Below are positions 7,796 to 16,540 of a stretch of DNA of 64,000 nucleotides, piece by piece; within the stretch, counting starts at the first letter, position 1; every line of letters begins with the position of its first letter. The position numbers and the translations under genes were made by a program. The notes under the pieces were generated by a model. That model had not been told where the DNA came from. It saw only the letters and a list, made by a program, of their open reading frames with translations, and searched no databases. The stretch comes from Natronocella acetinitrilica. GTDB taxonomy: Bacteria; Pseudomonadota; Gammaproteobacteria; Nitrococcales; Aquisalimonadaceae. The DNA is taken from contig NZ_JALJXV010000013.1 in assembly GCF_024170285.1 (NCBI RefSeq), positions 50,551 to 114,550 on the forward strand, given 5' to 3'.

Positions 7796-9034
7796 TCACC
7801 CGGACACCAGTTTGTGTTCCAGGAAGAACCGCAGCATCTCTGCTGACGCATCCGGTCCGCGACCATCGGTGTAGGTGCCGCTGGCGCTGCCACCCGACCA
7901 GGCGTGTCCTGCGCCATGGATCAACCAGTGTTCTGCCATCACCTTGCCCGCCGGATCCCGAAAGCTGGACTGGGTGTAGGTATGGCCGTTTGGCACCTGA
8001 CCATGCTGTCTGCGCACGTCGAGAGCGGCGTCTGCCCCGTTTTCTGAATGTCCGCTGGATCGATGCGTACCCCAGTGCTCCGACACCGTATCGCTTTCGC
8101 CGGGGCGCACAGTGTGGTCCTGGTCGCCATGGAACATGATGTTGGGCACGAATGGCCTGCCAGGCCTTGCCGTCCGGCTCGTGGCTCCTTGCCGAAGTCC
8201 GAATGTAACGGTGCTGCCGTGCATGGCGGCGAAAGCCGATGGCAGATCGTGAGCGTTGGAATAGTCGGGTCCGGAATGTATGCCTACCGCTGCGAAAAGA
8301 TCGGGGTAGGTGGCACCCATGATCGCGGCCATGGAGCCACCAGACGACAGACCTGCGACGTAGATCCGGCGTGAGTCCACAGCGTAGACCCTGGCTATCT
8401 CACGGGTGATACCGGCGATGACGGCGGGTTCGCCCTGGTCGCGCTGCTGGTCCGAGGGCTTGAACCAGTTCCAGCATCTGGAGATGTTCGCGCTCTGGTT
8501 CTGGGCGGGATAGGCCACCAGGCACGGCGTCGTCTCGGCCAAATGGTTCATGCGCGTGCCGGCGGCGAAATCGTCGGGGCTCTGTGTGCAGCCATGGAGC
8601 ATGATCACCAGCGGCAGGGGTTGCTCGCGGTAGGCGGTGGGCACGTAGAGTTTGTAGTTCAGGGAGCCCCCCTTGTTGGAGAAAGTCCTCGCCAGGAATC
8701 GGCCCGGGGCCGGCGCTTCCTGGGGCTTCTGTCGCGGACTGGCCGGCCGCGCGCGAAACGCACAAGGCCCGTCTTTGCGGCCATGCGGTCGCCTGGACCC
8801 GTTGGAGCCCACCACATGAAAGCTGCCTTCGATGACATCTTCCTCGCGCCTTGCTGTCGAGTGCCCGGGGGCTGAGCGGCGAGTCTCGGTCGCGTATTCA
8901 CTGGTGCTGCCGCCGCTTGTCGGCGCGGGATTTCCATTCAGGGCGCGCTGGATCATGGCGGTGGCTTCGGCCAGCTGGCCGGCGTTGGTCAGGCGGGTTG
9001 CTTCAAGCATCACTGCGTGCAATGTCTGGTTCAT
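7796..9034 (-). CDS. PHB depolymerase-family esterase
   Basis: The 412-residue protein has an Esterase_phb-type alpha/beta-hydrolase domain from about residue 115: YKLYVPTAYREQPLPLVIMLHGCTQ (oxyanion-hole region, split here as YKLYVPTAY and MLHGCTQ), lipase box AGLSSGGS with Ser230, an Asp in FHGDQDHTV, and His in GAGHAWSGG. A low-complexity linker and an N-terminal helix without a signal peptide suggest an intracellular enzyme. Substrate by family: short polyesters such as PHB. It follows the CopG gene by about 24 bp and is likely in the same operon. Confidence 0.85.
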   Translation of the reverse strand: MNQTLHAVMLEATRLTNAGQLAEATAMIQRALNGNPAPTSGGSTSEYATETRRSAPGHSTARREEDVIEGSFHVVGSNGSRRPHGRKDGPCAFRARPASPRQKPQEAPAPGRFLARTFSNKGGSLNYKLYVPTAYREQPLPLVIMLHGCTQSPDDFAAGTRMNHLAETTPCLVAYPAQNQSANISRCWNWFKPSDQQRDQGEPAVIAGITREIARVYAVDSRRIYVAGLSSGGSMAAIMGATYPDLFAAVGIHSGPDYSNAHDLPSAFAAMHGSTVTFGLRQGATSRTARPGRPFVPNIMFHGDQDHTVRPGESDTVSEHWGTHRSSGHSENGADAALDVRRQHGQVPNGHTYTQSSFRDPAGKVMAEHWLIHGAGHAWSGGSASGTYTDGRGPDASAEMLRFFLEHKLVSG

Positions 9035-9058
9035 GGGTGTGTTCTCTTGTCCGTGACG

Positions 9059-9478
9059 TTATCGAATGCGGCCCGCAAGAGCGGCCTTGACCGCTGGGCT
9101 GGCCTGCAGGGCGCCGAGTACGTGGATTGACTCAATGGTGGCCAGAGCGAGTTCGGGTGGCACATCCTTGTCGATGCTGGCCAGGCCCAGGACGTGAATG
9201 TGCAGGGTCTGGCCAGCGGCCTGAAGCGCTTCCAGATCCTGGCGGCTGTATCGCTGCAGACCGAGCACGAAGGACTTGCGGGCCACCGTTTGCTGAATCA
9301 CATCGGCATGCTTCGCCAACTGGTTGCGGATGGCGGTGCGAATCAGGTCGGTACGGTTGGAGTAGAAACCCTCCTGCACGAGCAGATCCACCTGGCCCAG
9401 ATCCACCACCCCCAGGTTGATGGTGATTTTCTCGCTGTCCAGTGCCTTGGCTCTAGTGTCTTGCATACTTTTCACCAT
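9059..9478 (-). CDS. CopG/RHH-family transcriptional regulator
   Basis: The protein carries a ribbon-helix-helix region near residues 18-55 (ITINLGVVDLGQVDLLVQEG, then YSNRTDLIRTAIRNQL), which binds DNA as a dimer. A C-terminal region of about 70 residues is probably an oligomerisation or ligand domain. Two in-frame ATGs, 9478 and 9466, both have GGTGA-type sites; the first lies inside the repeat cluster described upstream, so 9466 may be preferred. Just downstream is the PHB depolymerase-type gene, its probable regulatory target along with itself. Confidence 0.8.
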   Translation of the reverse strand: MVKSMQDTRAKALDSEKITINLGVVDLGQVDLLVQEGFYSNRTDLIRTAIRNQLAKHADVIQQTVARKSFVLGLQRYSRQDLEALQAAGQTLHIHVLGLASIDKDVPPELALATIESIHVLGALQASPAVKAALAGRIR

Positions 9479-9524
9479 CTATCACCATCTAAAGGGAATC
9501 CAATTACCATCTGTATGGATGGTA
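9473..9524. promoter_or_regulatory. Repeat cluster, candidate CopG operator
   Basis: Four copies of an ACCATC-type heptamer occur in 52 bp: CACCATCT at 9473 and again at 9483 (10 bp apart, one helical turn), and TACCATC at 9505-9511 facing GATGGTA at 9518-9524. Spaced direct and inverted short repeats over the 5' end of an RHH regulator gene are the expected layout of an autoregulatory operator. Confidence 0.6.
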
Positions 9525-9603
9525 AAACGATAGGCTCAATTGGGGGATATGTCACGCGCCAATGCACTGCCATTGAAAGCCGGGTGTTCGGCGTGAGGCG
9601 AGC

Positions 9604-9738
9604 GTGACGGGCGACGAGCAAGGAATCCGACCAGGCAACCTCCGGCCGTTTGACTGCAATTGTCGTACTGATCTTGATGACGCTGACGAAGAGGAAGCGC
9701 AAGAGGCGATCACCGAAGGCACATCCGCGGCCGACTGA
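9604..9738 (+). other. Short acidic open frame in a 390-bp gap
   Basis: The gap from 9525 to 9872 contains no clear gene. One frame (GTG 9604 to TGA 9738, 44 codons) is acidic and contains FDCNC and a run of Asp/Glu; it has a protein-like look but no family match and no convincing ribosome binding site. It may be a gene relic. The remainder of the gap shows nothing I can assign. Confidence 0.18.
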
Positions 9739-9872
9739 GGTGTTAGAGAATCGTTGGGCAGGTCACTGTTGGAGGGGTGGAAGCGCGGCTCCATCAAGTT
9801 CGGTGTCGCACAGAAAGAAACAGCGCAGCTCGATAAGAGTGACAGGAAATCCCCCAGGCGTGACTCCTTATC

Positions 9873-11219
9873 GTGAGACTGCAACTCTTCAAGTACTGGA
9901 ACCTCGTTCGTTCCAGTTTCTGGTTCGTGCCATCGCTGATGGCCAGCGGGGCAGTGGCGTTGGTCTTCGCGAGCGTCGCCGTTGACGAGCCGTTGACGGA
10001 CTGGTTGGCTGTCAACCTGGGCTGGACGTTCAGGGGTGAAGCAGAAGCAGCCAGCGCCGTGATGGAGGTTATCGCCGGATCGATGATTACCATCGCTGGT
10101 GTGGTTTTCTCGATGACGTTGGTCGCGCTATCGCTCGCATCTTCCCAGCTAGGGCCTCGTCTGCTGCGGACGTTTATGCGAGATACCAGCACCCAGGTTG
10201 TTCTCGGCACGTTCATTGCCACTTTCGTCTATTGCTTGCTCGTCCTCCGACTGATCCGCCGCGCGGAAGAGGTCGAGTTCGTACCGAATCTGTCGGTCAG
10301 CCTCGGCGTTTTGCTGGCGGTGGCGAGCGTAGGCGTGCTGATCTACTTCATCCATCACGTATCGGTTTCCATCCAGGCCAACGAGATCGCCGGGCGAATC
10401 GGCAAGGAATTGATTCAGAAGATCGACCAACTATTCCCGGAGGAAATCGGGCAGGAGGGCCAACCGGGCAAGACTGACCTATCCAATGTGAAATTTATCG
10501 AGGCGTTCGATCGGGATGCGAAGCCAGTCGCTGCGGACAAGGATGGCTATCTTCAGAGTATCGACGGCGGCGCCCTGCTCGCGCTGGCGATGGAGAAGGA
10601 CTTTGTTGTTCGACTGCAGCGAAAGCCTGGAAACTATATCGTCGCCGGTCTTCCGCTGTTGTTGATCTCGCCGGGGAGCCGGGTGACAGACGACCTGGCG
10701 AAAGAAGTCAATTCCTACTTCGTTATGGGCGACCAGCGGACCACCGGTCAGGACATCGAGTTCTCGGTGAACCAGCTTGTGGAGATGGCGGTTCGAGCGC
10801 AGTCAACTGGACTCAACGATCCGTTCACAGCCATCGCATGTGTGGACCTTCTCGGATCAGCTCTGTGTCGACTTGCAGCGCGAGACATGCCGTCACCATT
10901 TCGCCATGACTGCCGGAACCAGCTTCGGCTCATCGCGCGTGCCGATACCTTCGTGGACTTCGTGGATGCGGCGTTCAATCAGATCCGGCAATACAGCCGC
11001 TCCAGCGCCGCGGTGACTATCCGCCTGCTGGAGACGATCGCGGTGATCGCGGAATTCGTGCATCGTCCGGAGGATCGCGCCATTCTCCTGCTGCACGCAA
11101 GAATGATCGCCCAGGGAGCGAAGGAGGAGCTGCCCGAGAAAGAGGACCGTCGGGTGGTCGAAGAGCTCTGGCAAGCGGTAATCGAGTTGTACAGCGAACC
11201 CACAGAGAACCTCCGCTAA
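9873..11219 (+). CDS. DUF2254 integral membrane protein
   Basis: The 448-residue protein matches DUF2254: four N-terminal membrane helices (about residues 15-38, 60-90, 108-125, 138-160) with the typical SMITIAGVVFSMTLVALSLA and SSQLGPRLLRTFMRD segments, then a soluble C-terminal half with QLVEMAVRAQSTGLNDPFTA. Function is unknown across the family. The start is GTG. The 3' end is followed 28 bp later by a solitary MITE-like end. Confidence 0.85.
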   Translation: MRLQLFKYWNLVRSSFWFVPSLMASGAVALVFASVAVDEPLTDWLAVNLGWTFRGEAEAASAVMEVIAGSMITIAGVVFSMTLVALSLASSQLGPRLLRTFMRDTSTQVVLGTFIATFVYCLLVLRLIRRAEEVEFVPNLSVSLGVLLAVASVGVLIYFIHHVSVSIQANEIAGRIGKELIQKIDQLFPEEIGQEGQPGKTDLSNVKFIEAFDRDAKPVAADKDGYLQSIDGGALLALAMEKDFVVRLQRKPGNYIVAGLPLLLISPGSRVTDDLAKEVNSYFVMGDQRTTGQDIEFSVNQLVEMAVRAQSTGLNDPFTAIACVDLLGSALCRLAARDMPSPFRHDCRNQLRLIARADTFVDFVDAAFNQIRQYSRSSAAVTIRLLETIAVIAEFVHRPEDRAILLLHARMIAQGAKEELPEKEDRRVVEELWQAVIELYSEPTENLR

Positions 11220-11246
11220 TACGTAAGCACCTGCCGTCATTATCAT

Positions 11247-11276
11247 TTAAGTAAGCGTTGAAGTATTCACGCCGCC
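11247..11276 (+). repeat. Solitary end of the MITE-like element (degenerate)
   Basis: TTAA (11247-11250) is followed by GTAAGCGTTGAAGTATTCAC and then GCCGCC, which matches the terminal inverted repeat of the 268-bp element at 17278 and 63633 with about four differences. The TTAA fits the YTAR-type target. The rest of the element is not recognisable downstream, so this is an old relic or a solo end. It lies just past the DUF2254 stop codon. Confidence 0.6.
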
Positions 11277-11429
11277 ACACACGCAGAGACAGTCCTCGCG
11301 AATGTTTCCGCTCCTTCATGTCCCAACGAAACCGTTCACGTTTCGTATGTTGGGCGGCGAACGGTCATCACAAAAAAATGAACATATGGTTCGCAGAGAT
11401 CACCAATTTCCCCACAAATGAGGAAATTT

Positions 11430-12296
11430 ATGCAAACCACCGCTGGAAACCATTATCCAGGTGTTTCCTGGGGCGCCATCCTGGCAGGTGCCGCGTGCGC
11501 TGCGGCGTTCTCTTTTATTTTGCTGATTCTCGGCTTTGGCTTGGGTTTGTCGAGTATTTCACCTTGGTCCAATAGTGGTGTTTCTGCCGCCGTCATTGGT
11601 GTTTCCAGCTTTATCTGGGTTGCCTTTACACAGATTACGGCGTCAGGCCTCGGTGGCTATCTGGCCGGACGCTTGCGGGTCAAATGGATCGATGTCGACA
11701 ACAACGAAGTGTATTTTCGCGACACTGCTCATGGCCTTATCACTTGGGCAGTGGCGACGCTTTTTGCCGCCGCTCTGCTGACATCGACTGTCAGCGGCAT
11801 ACTCAGCGGCGGGGCAAAAGCCGGAGCTGAAATAGCCGGCGGTGCGGCCAGCGCAGCGGGCTCGTTAGTTGAAACGACAAACGGCAGCGCCGATCAGGAT
11901 TCGAATTATTTCGTCGATTCACTGCTGCGCACCAGCCCGGGCGCCACTGGTGATCAACGCGCCAATGACGATATTCGTAGCGAATTGTCCACCATCATAT
12001 TTCGGGATCTGATTAATGGTGATCTCAGCACAGAAGACTCTCGCTATGCAGCGCAAGTCGTTGCCAACCACACTGGGCTGACCGAGCAGCAAGCGCAGGA
12101 ACGGGTTACGACAGTCGTGAATCAGGCGCGGGAATTGGCCACAGAGGCAAGACAGACGGCACTCGATACTGCCGAGGCAACTCGCAAGACTGCCGCCTAC
12201 TCCTCATTGTGGATGTTTGTGGCACTGCTATGTGGTGCATTTTTCGCCAGCTTCATGGCCACCGTCGGCGGTCGTCAGCGGGACGCGTTGGCGTAG
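11430..12296 (+). CDS. Membrane protein of unknown function
   Basis: The 288-residue protein has N-terminal helices at about 12-38, 45-70 and 100-125, a hydrophilic middle (residues 145-245) rich in Gln, Glu and Ala that is likely helical, and a final helix (SLWMFVALLCGAFFASFMA). Its first segment, GVSWGAILAGAACAAAFSFI, resembles proteins often found near stress genes. GAGGAAA sits directly ahead of ATG 11430, favoured over ATG 11418. It precedes the microprotein and katE, with which it may be co-regulated. Confidence 0.7.
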   Translation: MQTTAGNHYPGVSWGAILAGAACAAAFSFILLILGFGLGLSSISPWSNSGVSAAVIGVSSFIWVAFTQITASGLGGYLAGRLRVKWIDVDNNEVYFRDTAHGLITWAVATLFAAALLTSTVSGILSGGAKAGAEIAGGAASAAGSLVETTNGSADQDSNYFVDSLLRTSPGATGDQRANDDIRSELSTIIFRDLINGDLSTEDSRYAAQVVANHTGLTEQQAQERVTTVVNQARELATEARQTALDTAEATRKTAAYSSLWMFVALLCGAFFASFMATVGGRQRDALA

Positions 12297-12358
12297 TAAA
12301 GGTCTGGATTTGCGCAGGTCTACATAGCGTTATTCTTAATTAATTCAGGAGGTCGACC

Positions 12359-12430
12359 ATGCGATCAATTCTATTGCTTTTTCTCGGAGTCCCCATACCG
12401 ATTGTGATTTTGCTTGCAATCATTCTTTGA
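12359..12430 (+). CDS. 23-residue hydrophobic microprotein
   Basis: ATG at 12359 is preceded by a strong CAGGAGG at 7-8 bp. The reading frame encodes a basic first residue pair (Met-Arg) followed by an almost wholly hydrophobic chain with a central GVPIPIV kink and ends with TGA at 12428-12430. This is the pattern of a single-pass inner-membrane microprotein; I recall similar short reading frames (MRS-ILLL...) in other proteobacteria but cannot check. It sits between a membrane protein gene and katE. Confidence 0.65.
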   Translation: MRSILLLFLGVPIPIVILLAIIL

Positions 12431-12511
12431 CGGTATTTCCGGGCGGCCCATCAGAATCCAGCGCGCTGCCTGACTGAAACCATTCACTGGCTCTTTTCAG
12501 GTAACCACCCA

Positions 12512-14812
12512 ATGGCAAAGCGAAAAGTAACTCCTGACACGCAGGCGGAAGATACGCAGGATCTGGTTGCAAAGATCAAGCATAACGCCAATAAGGCACT
12601 CGAACATGGCCACGACAACGCCTTGGCGCCGCCTCCAGGCATAACAGCTGATCCGCCGTCGGAGGCCGTGACCGCGAGCACGCTCAGTGAGACCAATATC
12701 TCCGCCAAAACGGGGGCGGCGGCTTATCCTGGCAGCAATGAAACCATTGGCACACTCGTGCGGGTTCGGGCAGACGCAAGTGCTCAGCGGTTGACCACCA
12801 ATCATGGGGTGCCCATAGGCGACAATCAGAACTCCCTGAAAGCCGGTTTGCGCGGTCCTGCGCTGCTGGAAGATTTCATCTTGCGGGAAAAAGTCACCCA
12901 CTTCGACCATGAGCGCATTCCTGAACGAATTGTTCATGCGCGGGGCTCGGCGGCCCACGGAATTTTTACGGCCTACGACGAGTTGAGTGAGTTTACCCGC
13001 GCAGCACCCTTTACTGAAAAGGGAAAAGTAACGCCTGTATTCGTGCGCTTTTCCACCGTGGCTGGTGAGCGGGGCTCTGTTGATACAGCGCGGGATATTC
13101 GCGGCTTCGCCGTCAAATTTTATACCGATGAGGGCAACTGGGATCTGGTGGGCAACAACATCCCCGTGTTCTTTATCCAGGATGCCATGAAGTTTCCCGA
13201 CCTTGTTCATGCCGTCAAACCCGAGCCACACAACGGTATGCCCCAGGCCGGCTCTGCACACGACACCTTCTGGGACTTCGTCTCGCTGATGCCCGAGTCC
13301 ACCCACACCCTGATGTGGGCCATGTCAGATCGCGGCATTCCGCGCAGTTATCGCATGATGCAGGGCTTCGGCGTGCATACCTTCCGGCTGGTCAACGCGC
13401 AGGGGGTCTCACATTTCGTGAAGTTCCACTGGAAGCCATTGCTCGGCACCCACTCCCTGGTCTGGGATGAAGCCGCCAAGATTCAGGGGGCTGACAACGA
13501 CTTCCACCGCCGTGACCTGTGGGATGCGATTGAAGCCGGTGAATATCCCGAATGGGAGTTGGGCCTGCAGATCTTCACCGAGGAACAGGCCGATGGCTTC
13601 AGCTTTGACGTGCTGGATTCCACCAAGATCGTACCCGAGGAGCTGATACCCGTTCGCCCGGTGGGCCGCATGGTGCTGAATCGCAACCCGGACAACTTTT
13701 TCGCTGAAACCGAGCAGGTGGCGTTTTGCACAGCCCATGTGGTCCCGGGCATCGATTTCAGCAATGACCCGTTACTGGCTGGGCGAATTCATTCCTATGT
13801 GGATACGCAGATCTCGCGCCTGGGTGGCCCCAATTTTCACGAGATACCCATCAATTCTCCCATCGCACCGGTCCACAACAACCAGCGTGACGGCATGCAC
13901 CGCCAGACCGTGCACAGGGGGAAGGTCGCCTACGAACCAAACTCCCTCGGCGGGGGCTGCCCTTTCCAGACCGGCGAGATGGGTTTCGTTTCATTCCCGC
14001 AGCGCGTCAGCGAAGACAAGGTGCGCGGCAAGCCGGAGAAGTTCGCAGATCACTACACCCAGGCAACCCTGTTCTGGGAGAGTCAGACGGACTGGGAAAA
14101 AGACCACATCGTCGGCGGATTCCGTTTTGAATTATCGAAAGTGACGGTGCCTGCAATTCGTGAGCGCATGCTGTCCTCCCTGGTGAATGTGTCGAAAGAT
14201 CTGGCAAAGGAAGTCGCGAAAGGACTGGGGCTTTCCGTGCCCAAAGCCATGCCAAAAGCACTGAGTGAAAAAGTCGATCCAGAGGTCACCCAGTCTCCGG
14301 CCTTGTCGCTGACGGCATTGCCGGGTACCGGCGAGGTACGTACACGCAAGGTCGCCATCTTGTTGGCCGATGGCATTGAGGGAGACTCCATCGCCCGATT
14401 GCACGCCATGCTGATCAAGGTGGGGGCAGTACCGGTGTTGATCGGCCCGCAACTGGGTGCGGTAAAGGCAGGCAATAAGCAGGCGCTGGAGGCGAAGGCA
14501 ACCCTGGAAAACTCACCTGGCGTCTTGTTCGATGCCCTGATACTGCCCGACGGCGAGGCGGGCGTTGAGGTGCTGGCTGCACAAAAACAGACCAATGAGT
14601 TCATCGCCAATCAATACAACCATGGCAAGACGATTCTGGCTATCGGGGCATCAAGCAAACTGCTTGTGTCAGCCGGAGCCGTCAAATCAGCATCCGGCAC
14701 CAAGATGGCTGATGGCCTCTTCATGGCAGCAGGCAAGGATCTGGAGAAGGTTGGAGCATCCTTTATCGACGCGCTGAGTAAACATCGTCACCCCCTGCGC
14801 GGAGGTGCCTAG
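12512..14812 (+). CDS. katE: Catalase HPII, large-subunit clade 2
   Basis: The 766-residue enzyme disproportionates hydrogen peroxide to water and oxygen. It has the N-terminal arm of large catalases, the catalytic His142 in [13 protein letters not shown], the core [20 protein letters not shown] (shown in two parts: RFSTVAGE and DTARDIRG), the heme-ligand Tyr region [16 protein letters not shown], and a C-terminal DJ-1/PfpI-like domain from about residue 600 ([14 protein letters not shown]). Length matches E. coli KatE (753). It is probably stationary-phase controlled, but no sigma-S promoter was confirmed. Confidence 0.97.
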   Translation: MAKRKVTPDTQAEDTQDLVAKIKHNANKALEHGHDNALAPPPGITADPPSEAVTASTLSETNISAKTGAAAYPGSNETIGTLVRVRADASAQRLTTNHGVPIGDNQNSLKAGLRGPALLEDFILREKVTHFDHERIPERIVHARGSAAHGIFTAYDELSEFTRAAPFTEKGKVTPVFVRFSTVAGERGSVDTARDIRGFAVKFYTDEGNWDLVGNNIPVFFIQDAMKFPDLVHAVKPEPHNGMPQAGSAHDTFWDFVSLMPESTHTLMWAMSDRGIPRSYRMMQGFGVHTFRLVNAQGVSHFVKFHWKPLLGTHSLVWDEAAKIQGADNDFHRRDLWDAIEAGEYPEWELGLQIFTEEQADGFSFDVLDSTKIVPEELIPVRPVGRMVLNRNPDNFFAETEQVAFCTAHVVPGIDFSNDPLLAGRIHSYVDTQISRLGGPNFHEIPINSPIAPVHNNQRDGMHRQTVHRGKVAYEPNSLGGGCPFQTGEMGFVSFPQRVSEDKVRGKPEKFADHYTQATLFWESQTDWEKDHIVGGFRFELSKVTVPAIRERMLSSLVNVSKDLAKEVAKGLGLSVPKAMPKALSEKVDPEVTQSPALSLTALPGTGEVRTRKVAILLADGIEGDSIARLHAMLIKVGAVPVLIGPQLGAVKAGNKQALEAKATLENSPGVLFDALILPDGEAGVEVLAAQKQTNEFIANQYNHGKTILAIGASSKLLVSAGAVKSASGTKMADGLFMAAGKDLEKVGASFIDALSKHRHPLRGGA

Positions 14813-14819
14813 TTGGCCG

Positions 14820-14984
14820 TTACGATCTGATGACGTCCCGGCGCGCCGTGACAAGCGGGTTGAAGGCAAGGCCAGAGGCTTGTGCAAGAAGGTAAGAAAA
14901 CTCTTCCCTGATCTGTCATTGCGTCCGGCTTTTAGCTGGGGTGGTACCTTTGCTGCCATTGGAAGCACCCACAGAGGGCTGTGA
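14820..14984 (+). pseudogene. FAD-dependent oxidoreductase (DAO family) fragment
   Basis: Frame from about 14820 to the TGA at 14982-14984 encodes DDVPARRDKRVEGKARGL and then KLFPDLSLRPAFSWGGTFA, which matches the C-terminal part of DadA-like FAD oxidoreductases (typically LFPDLxLxPAFAWAGTFAETKDGLPYIG). The sequence then diverges and stops, and no N-terminal part is present upstream, where katE ends. It is a relic of an inserted or deleted gene. The family call is from motif memory. Confidence 0.5.
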
Positions 14985-15077
14985 CAAGGGACTCGTCATG
15001 AACCAACCGTTATCGCGCAATCGTGACCAATTGTCCGACCACCAACGGAAGTTCGGCAGCCTGCAGGAAGACTGCCC

Positions 15078-15281
15078 GGTGCGGGCGGCCCCATGGCGCA
15101 GCTCAATTTTCTCGAGCCGCACCTGACTACCATGCTGGCATTCATTGGGCTGCGCAGCGTGGAATTTGTGCGCGTTGGCTATGAAGAGTTTCAGGATGAA
15201 CGGTTGAGGAGTGCCGTGGAGGCGGCCGAGCAGGCGGTGGCGAGGAAGGCGGCTGCGGCGATCGGTTATAATCTCCAGTAA
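15078..15281 (+). pseudogene. FMN-dependent NADH-azoreductase C-terminal fragment
   Basis: The frame reads GGPMAQLNFLEPHLTTMLAF, IGLRSVEFVRV, then an Ala/Arg-rich final helix, equivalent to the last 65 or so residues of AcpD/AzoR (consensus ...QEPYLRTVLGFIGITDVEFI...). The flavodoxin-like N-terminal two-thirds is missing. With the DAO fragment just before it, the 14.8-15.3 kb stretch is a small decay zone between katE and the racemase-like gene. Confidence 0.6.
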
Positions 15282-15319
15282 CGATGTTCTCCAGGCTTGG
15301 CCTTATGCAACGGCCCAAA

Positions 15320-15342
15320 GCACCGTGATGTCATCACGGTGC
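15320..15342. promoter_or_regulatory. Perfect palindrome upstream of the racemase-like gene
   Basis: GCACCGTGAT-GTC-ATCACGGTGC has 10-bp arms and a 3-base centre and ends 30 bp before the start codon. There is no T-run. It could be a dyad operator for a regulator of the downstream gene, or a hairpin that ends upstream transcripts. Confidence 0.4.
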
Positions 15343-15372
15343 GGAAGGCCTTTTCCTGCCTGGAGGTGGGTC

Positions 15373-16470
15373 ATGACCATGCCTGTTCAGCAGACCATCA
15401 GAAGCCTCGATGTGCGGGCGGTTCAGGTTCCAATGCGGCTTCCGTTACAGACCAGCAGTGGAACCATTCGCATAGCGCCCCTTGCTCTGCTTGATCTGCA
15501 CACCAATGAAGCGGTGACCGGGCGAACTTATCTGTTCTGCTACACGCCACTTGTCCTGAAACCTGTGTGCAATCTCCTGGCCAATCTGGAGTCGCTTGTC
15601 CAGGGAATGTCAGTCGCGCCGCTTGAGATCAATCGTGCACTTCACGCCCGGTTTCGCCTTCTTGGCACAACGGGGATCGTAGGCATGGCGCTGGCAGCTA
15701 TCGACATGGCGGCCTGGGATGCTGTTGCGCGAATTGAGGGGCAGCCCCTGGCGCGTGCGCTCGGCGCTGAGCTTATTGATATCCCAGCCTACAACAGCTG
15801 TGGGCTCGGCTTGATCGGTGCTGACCTTGCGCCCGCGGAGGCGCAATCACTGGTCGCGACAGGCTTCTCCGCCATCAAGGTTCGACTGGGCTACCCGGAT
15901 CTGAAAACCGACATCAAGGTGGTGAGGGCGGTGAAGTCTGCCATCGGTGATGAGGTTCACCTCATGGCGGACTACAACCAGGCACTGTCTGTTCCGGATG
16001 CCATGCATCGGGTGCGCGCACTGGCTGACGAGGGTCTCTACTGGATCGAGGAACCGTGCCTCGCGCACGATTACCAGGGTTACGCGCGTGTGCGGGACGC
16101 GTCTCGATGCCCTATCCAGATGGGAGAGAACTGGTGGGGGCCTGCCGAGATGGCCATGAGCCTTGGTTTCGGGGCGTCTGACCTCGGGATGCCCGATGCA
16201 ATGAAGATCGGGGGCGTTAGCGGATGGTTGCAGGCGGCTGCCCTGGGGGATTCCGCGGGGATGCCTATCTCGACTCATCTTTTCCCTGAAGTAAGCGTGC
16301 ACCTGATGGCTGCGACGCCCACACGCCACTGGCTGGAGTTTGTCGACTGGGCCTCGCCCATCCTGAACCAGCCCATGCAGGTGAGAAATGGACAGGCGGG
16401 TATACCAAATGCGCCGGGAACGGGAATCGACTGGGACGAAGCCGCCGTTGGCCGTTACCTGGTGCATTGA
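15373..16470 (+). CDS. Mandelate racemase-like enolase-superfamily enzyme (KxR variant)
   Basis: The 365-residue protein aligns from end to end, at a constant offset of five residues, with what I recall of Pseudomonas mandelate racemase: metal ligands Asp200 (LMADYNQ), Glu226 (WIEEP) and Glu252 (MGENWWGP), the Asp275-His302 dyad (MPDAMKIGG, STHLFPE) and Glu322 (HWLE). The first catalytic Lys is kept (Lys169) but the second, the S-specific base, is Arg171 (IKVRLGYP). A changed or one-base reaction on an alpha-hydroxy acid is therefore likely. GGAGGTGGG precedes the ATG; a 23-bp palindrome lies upstream. Confidence 0.85.
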   Translation: MTMPVQQTIRSLDVRAVQVPMRLPLQTSSGTIRIAPLALLDLHTNEAVTGRTYLFCYTPLVLKPVCNLLANLESLVQGMSVAPLEINRALHARFRLLGTTGIVGMALAAIDMAAWDAVARIEGQPLARALGAELIDIPAYNSCGLGLIGADLAPAEAQSLVATGFSAIKVRLGYPDLKTDIKVVRAVKSAIGDEVHLMADYNQALSVPDAMHRVRALADEGLYWIEEPCLAHDYQGYARVRDASRCPIQMGENWWGPAEMAMSLGFGASDLGMPDAMKIGGVSGWLQAAALGDSAGMPISTHLFPEVSVHLMAATPTRHWLEFVDWASPILNQPMQVRNGQAGIPNAPGTGIDWDEAAVGRYLVH

Positions 16471-16540
16471 TTCCCATGTGTAATCCAGCGCCAATGTTAA
16501 CGTAGCGGCCTTCGTCAAACAGAAACCGAGGAGTGCATTC

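Noticed and set aside
9650..9985. Open frame across the gap and the start of the DUF2254 gene
   Set aside because: Basic, low-complexity product overlapping the first part of the well-supported DUF2254 gene; no start signal.
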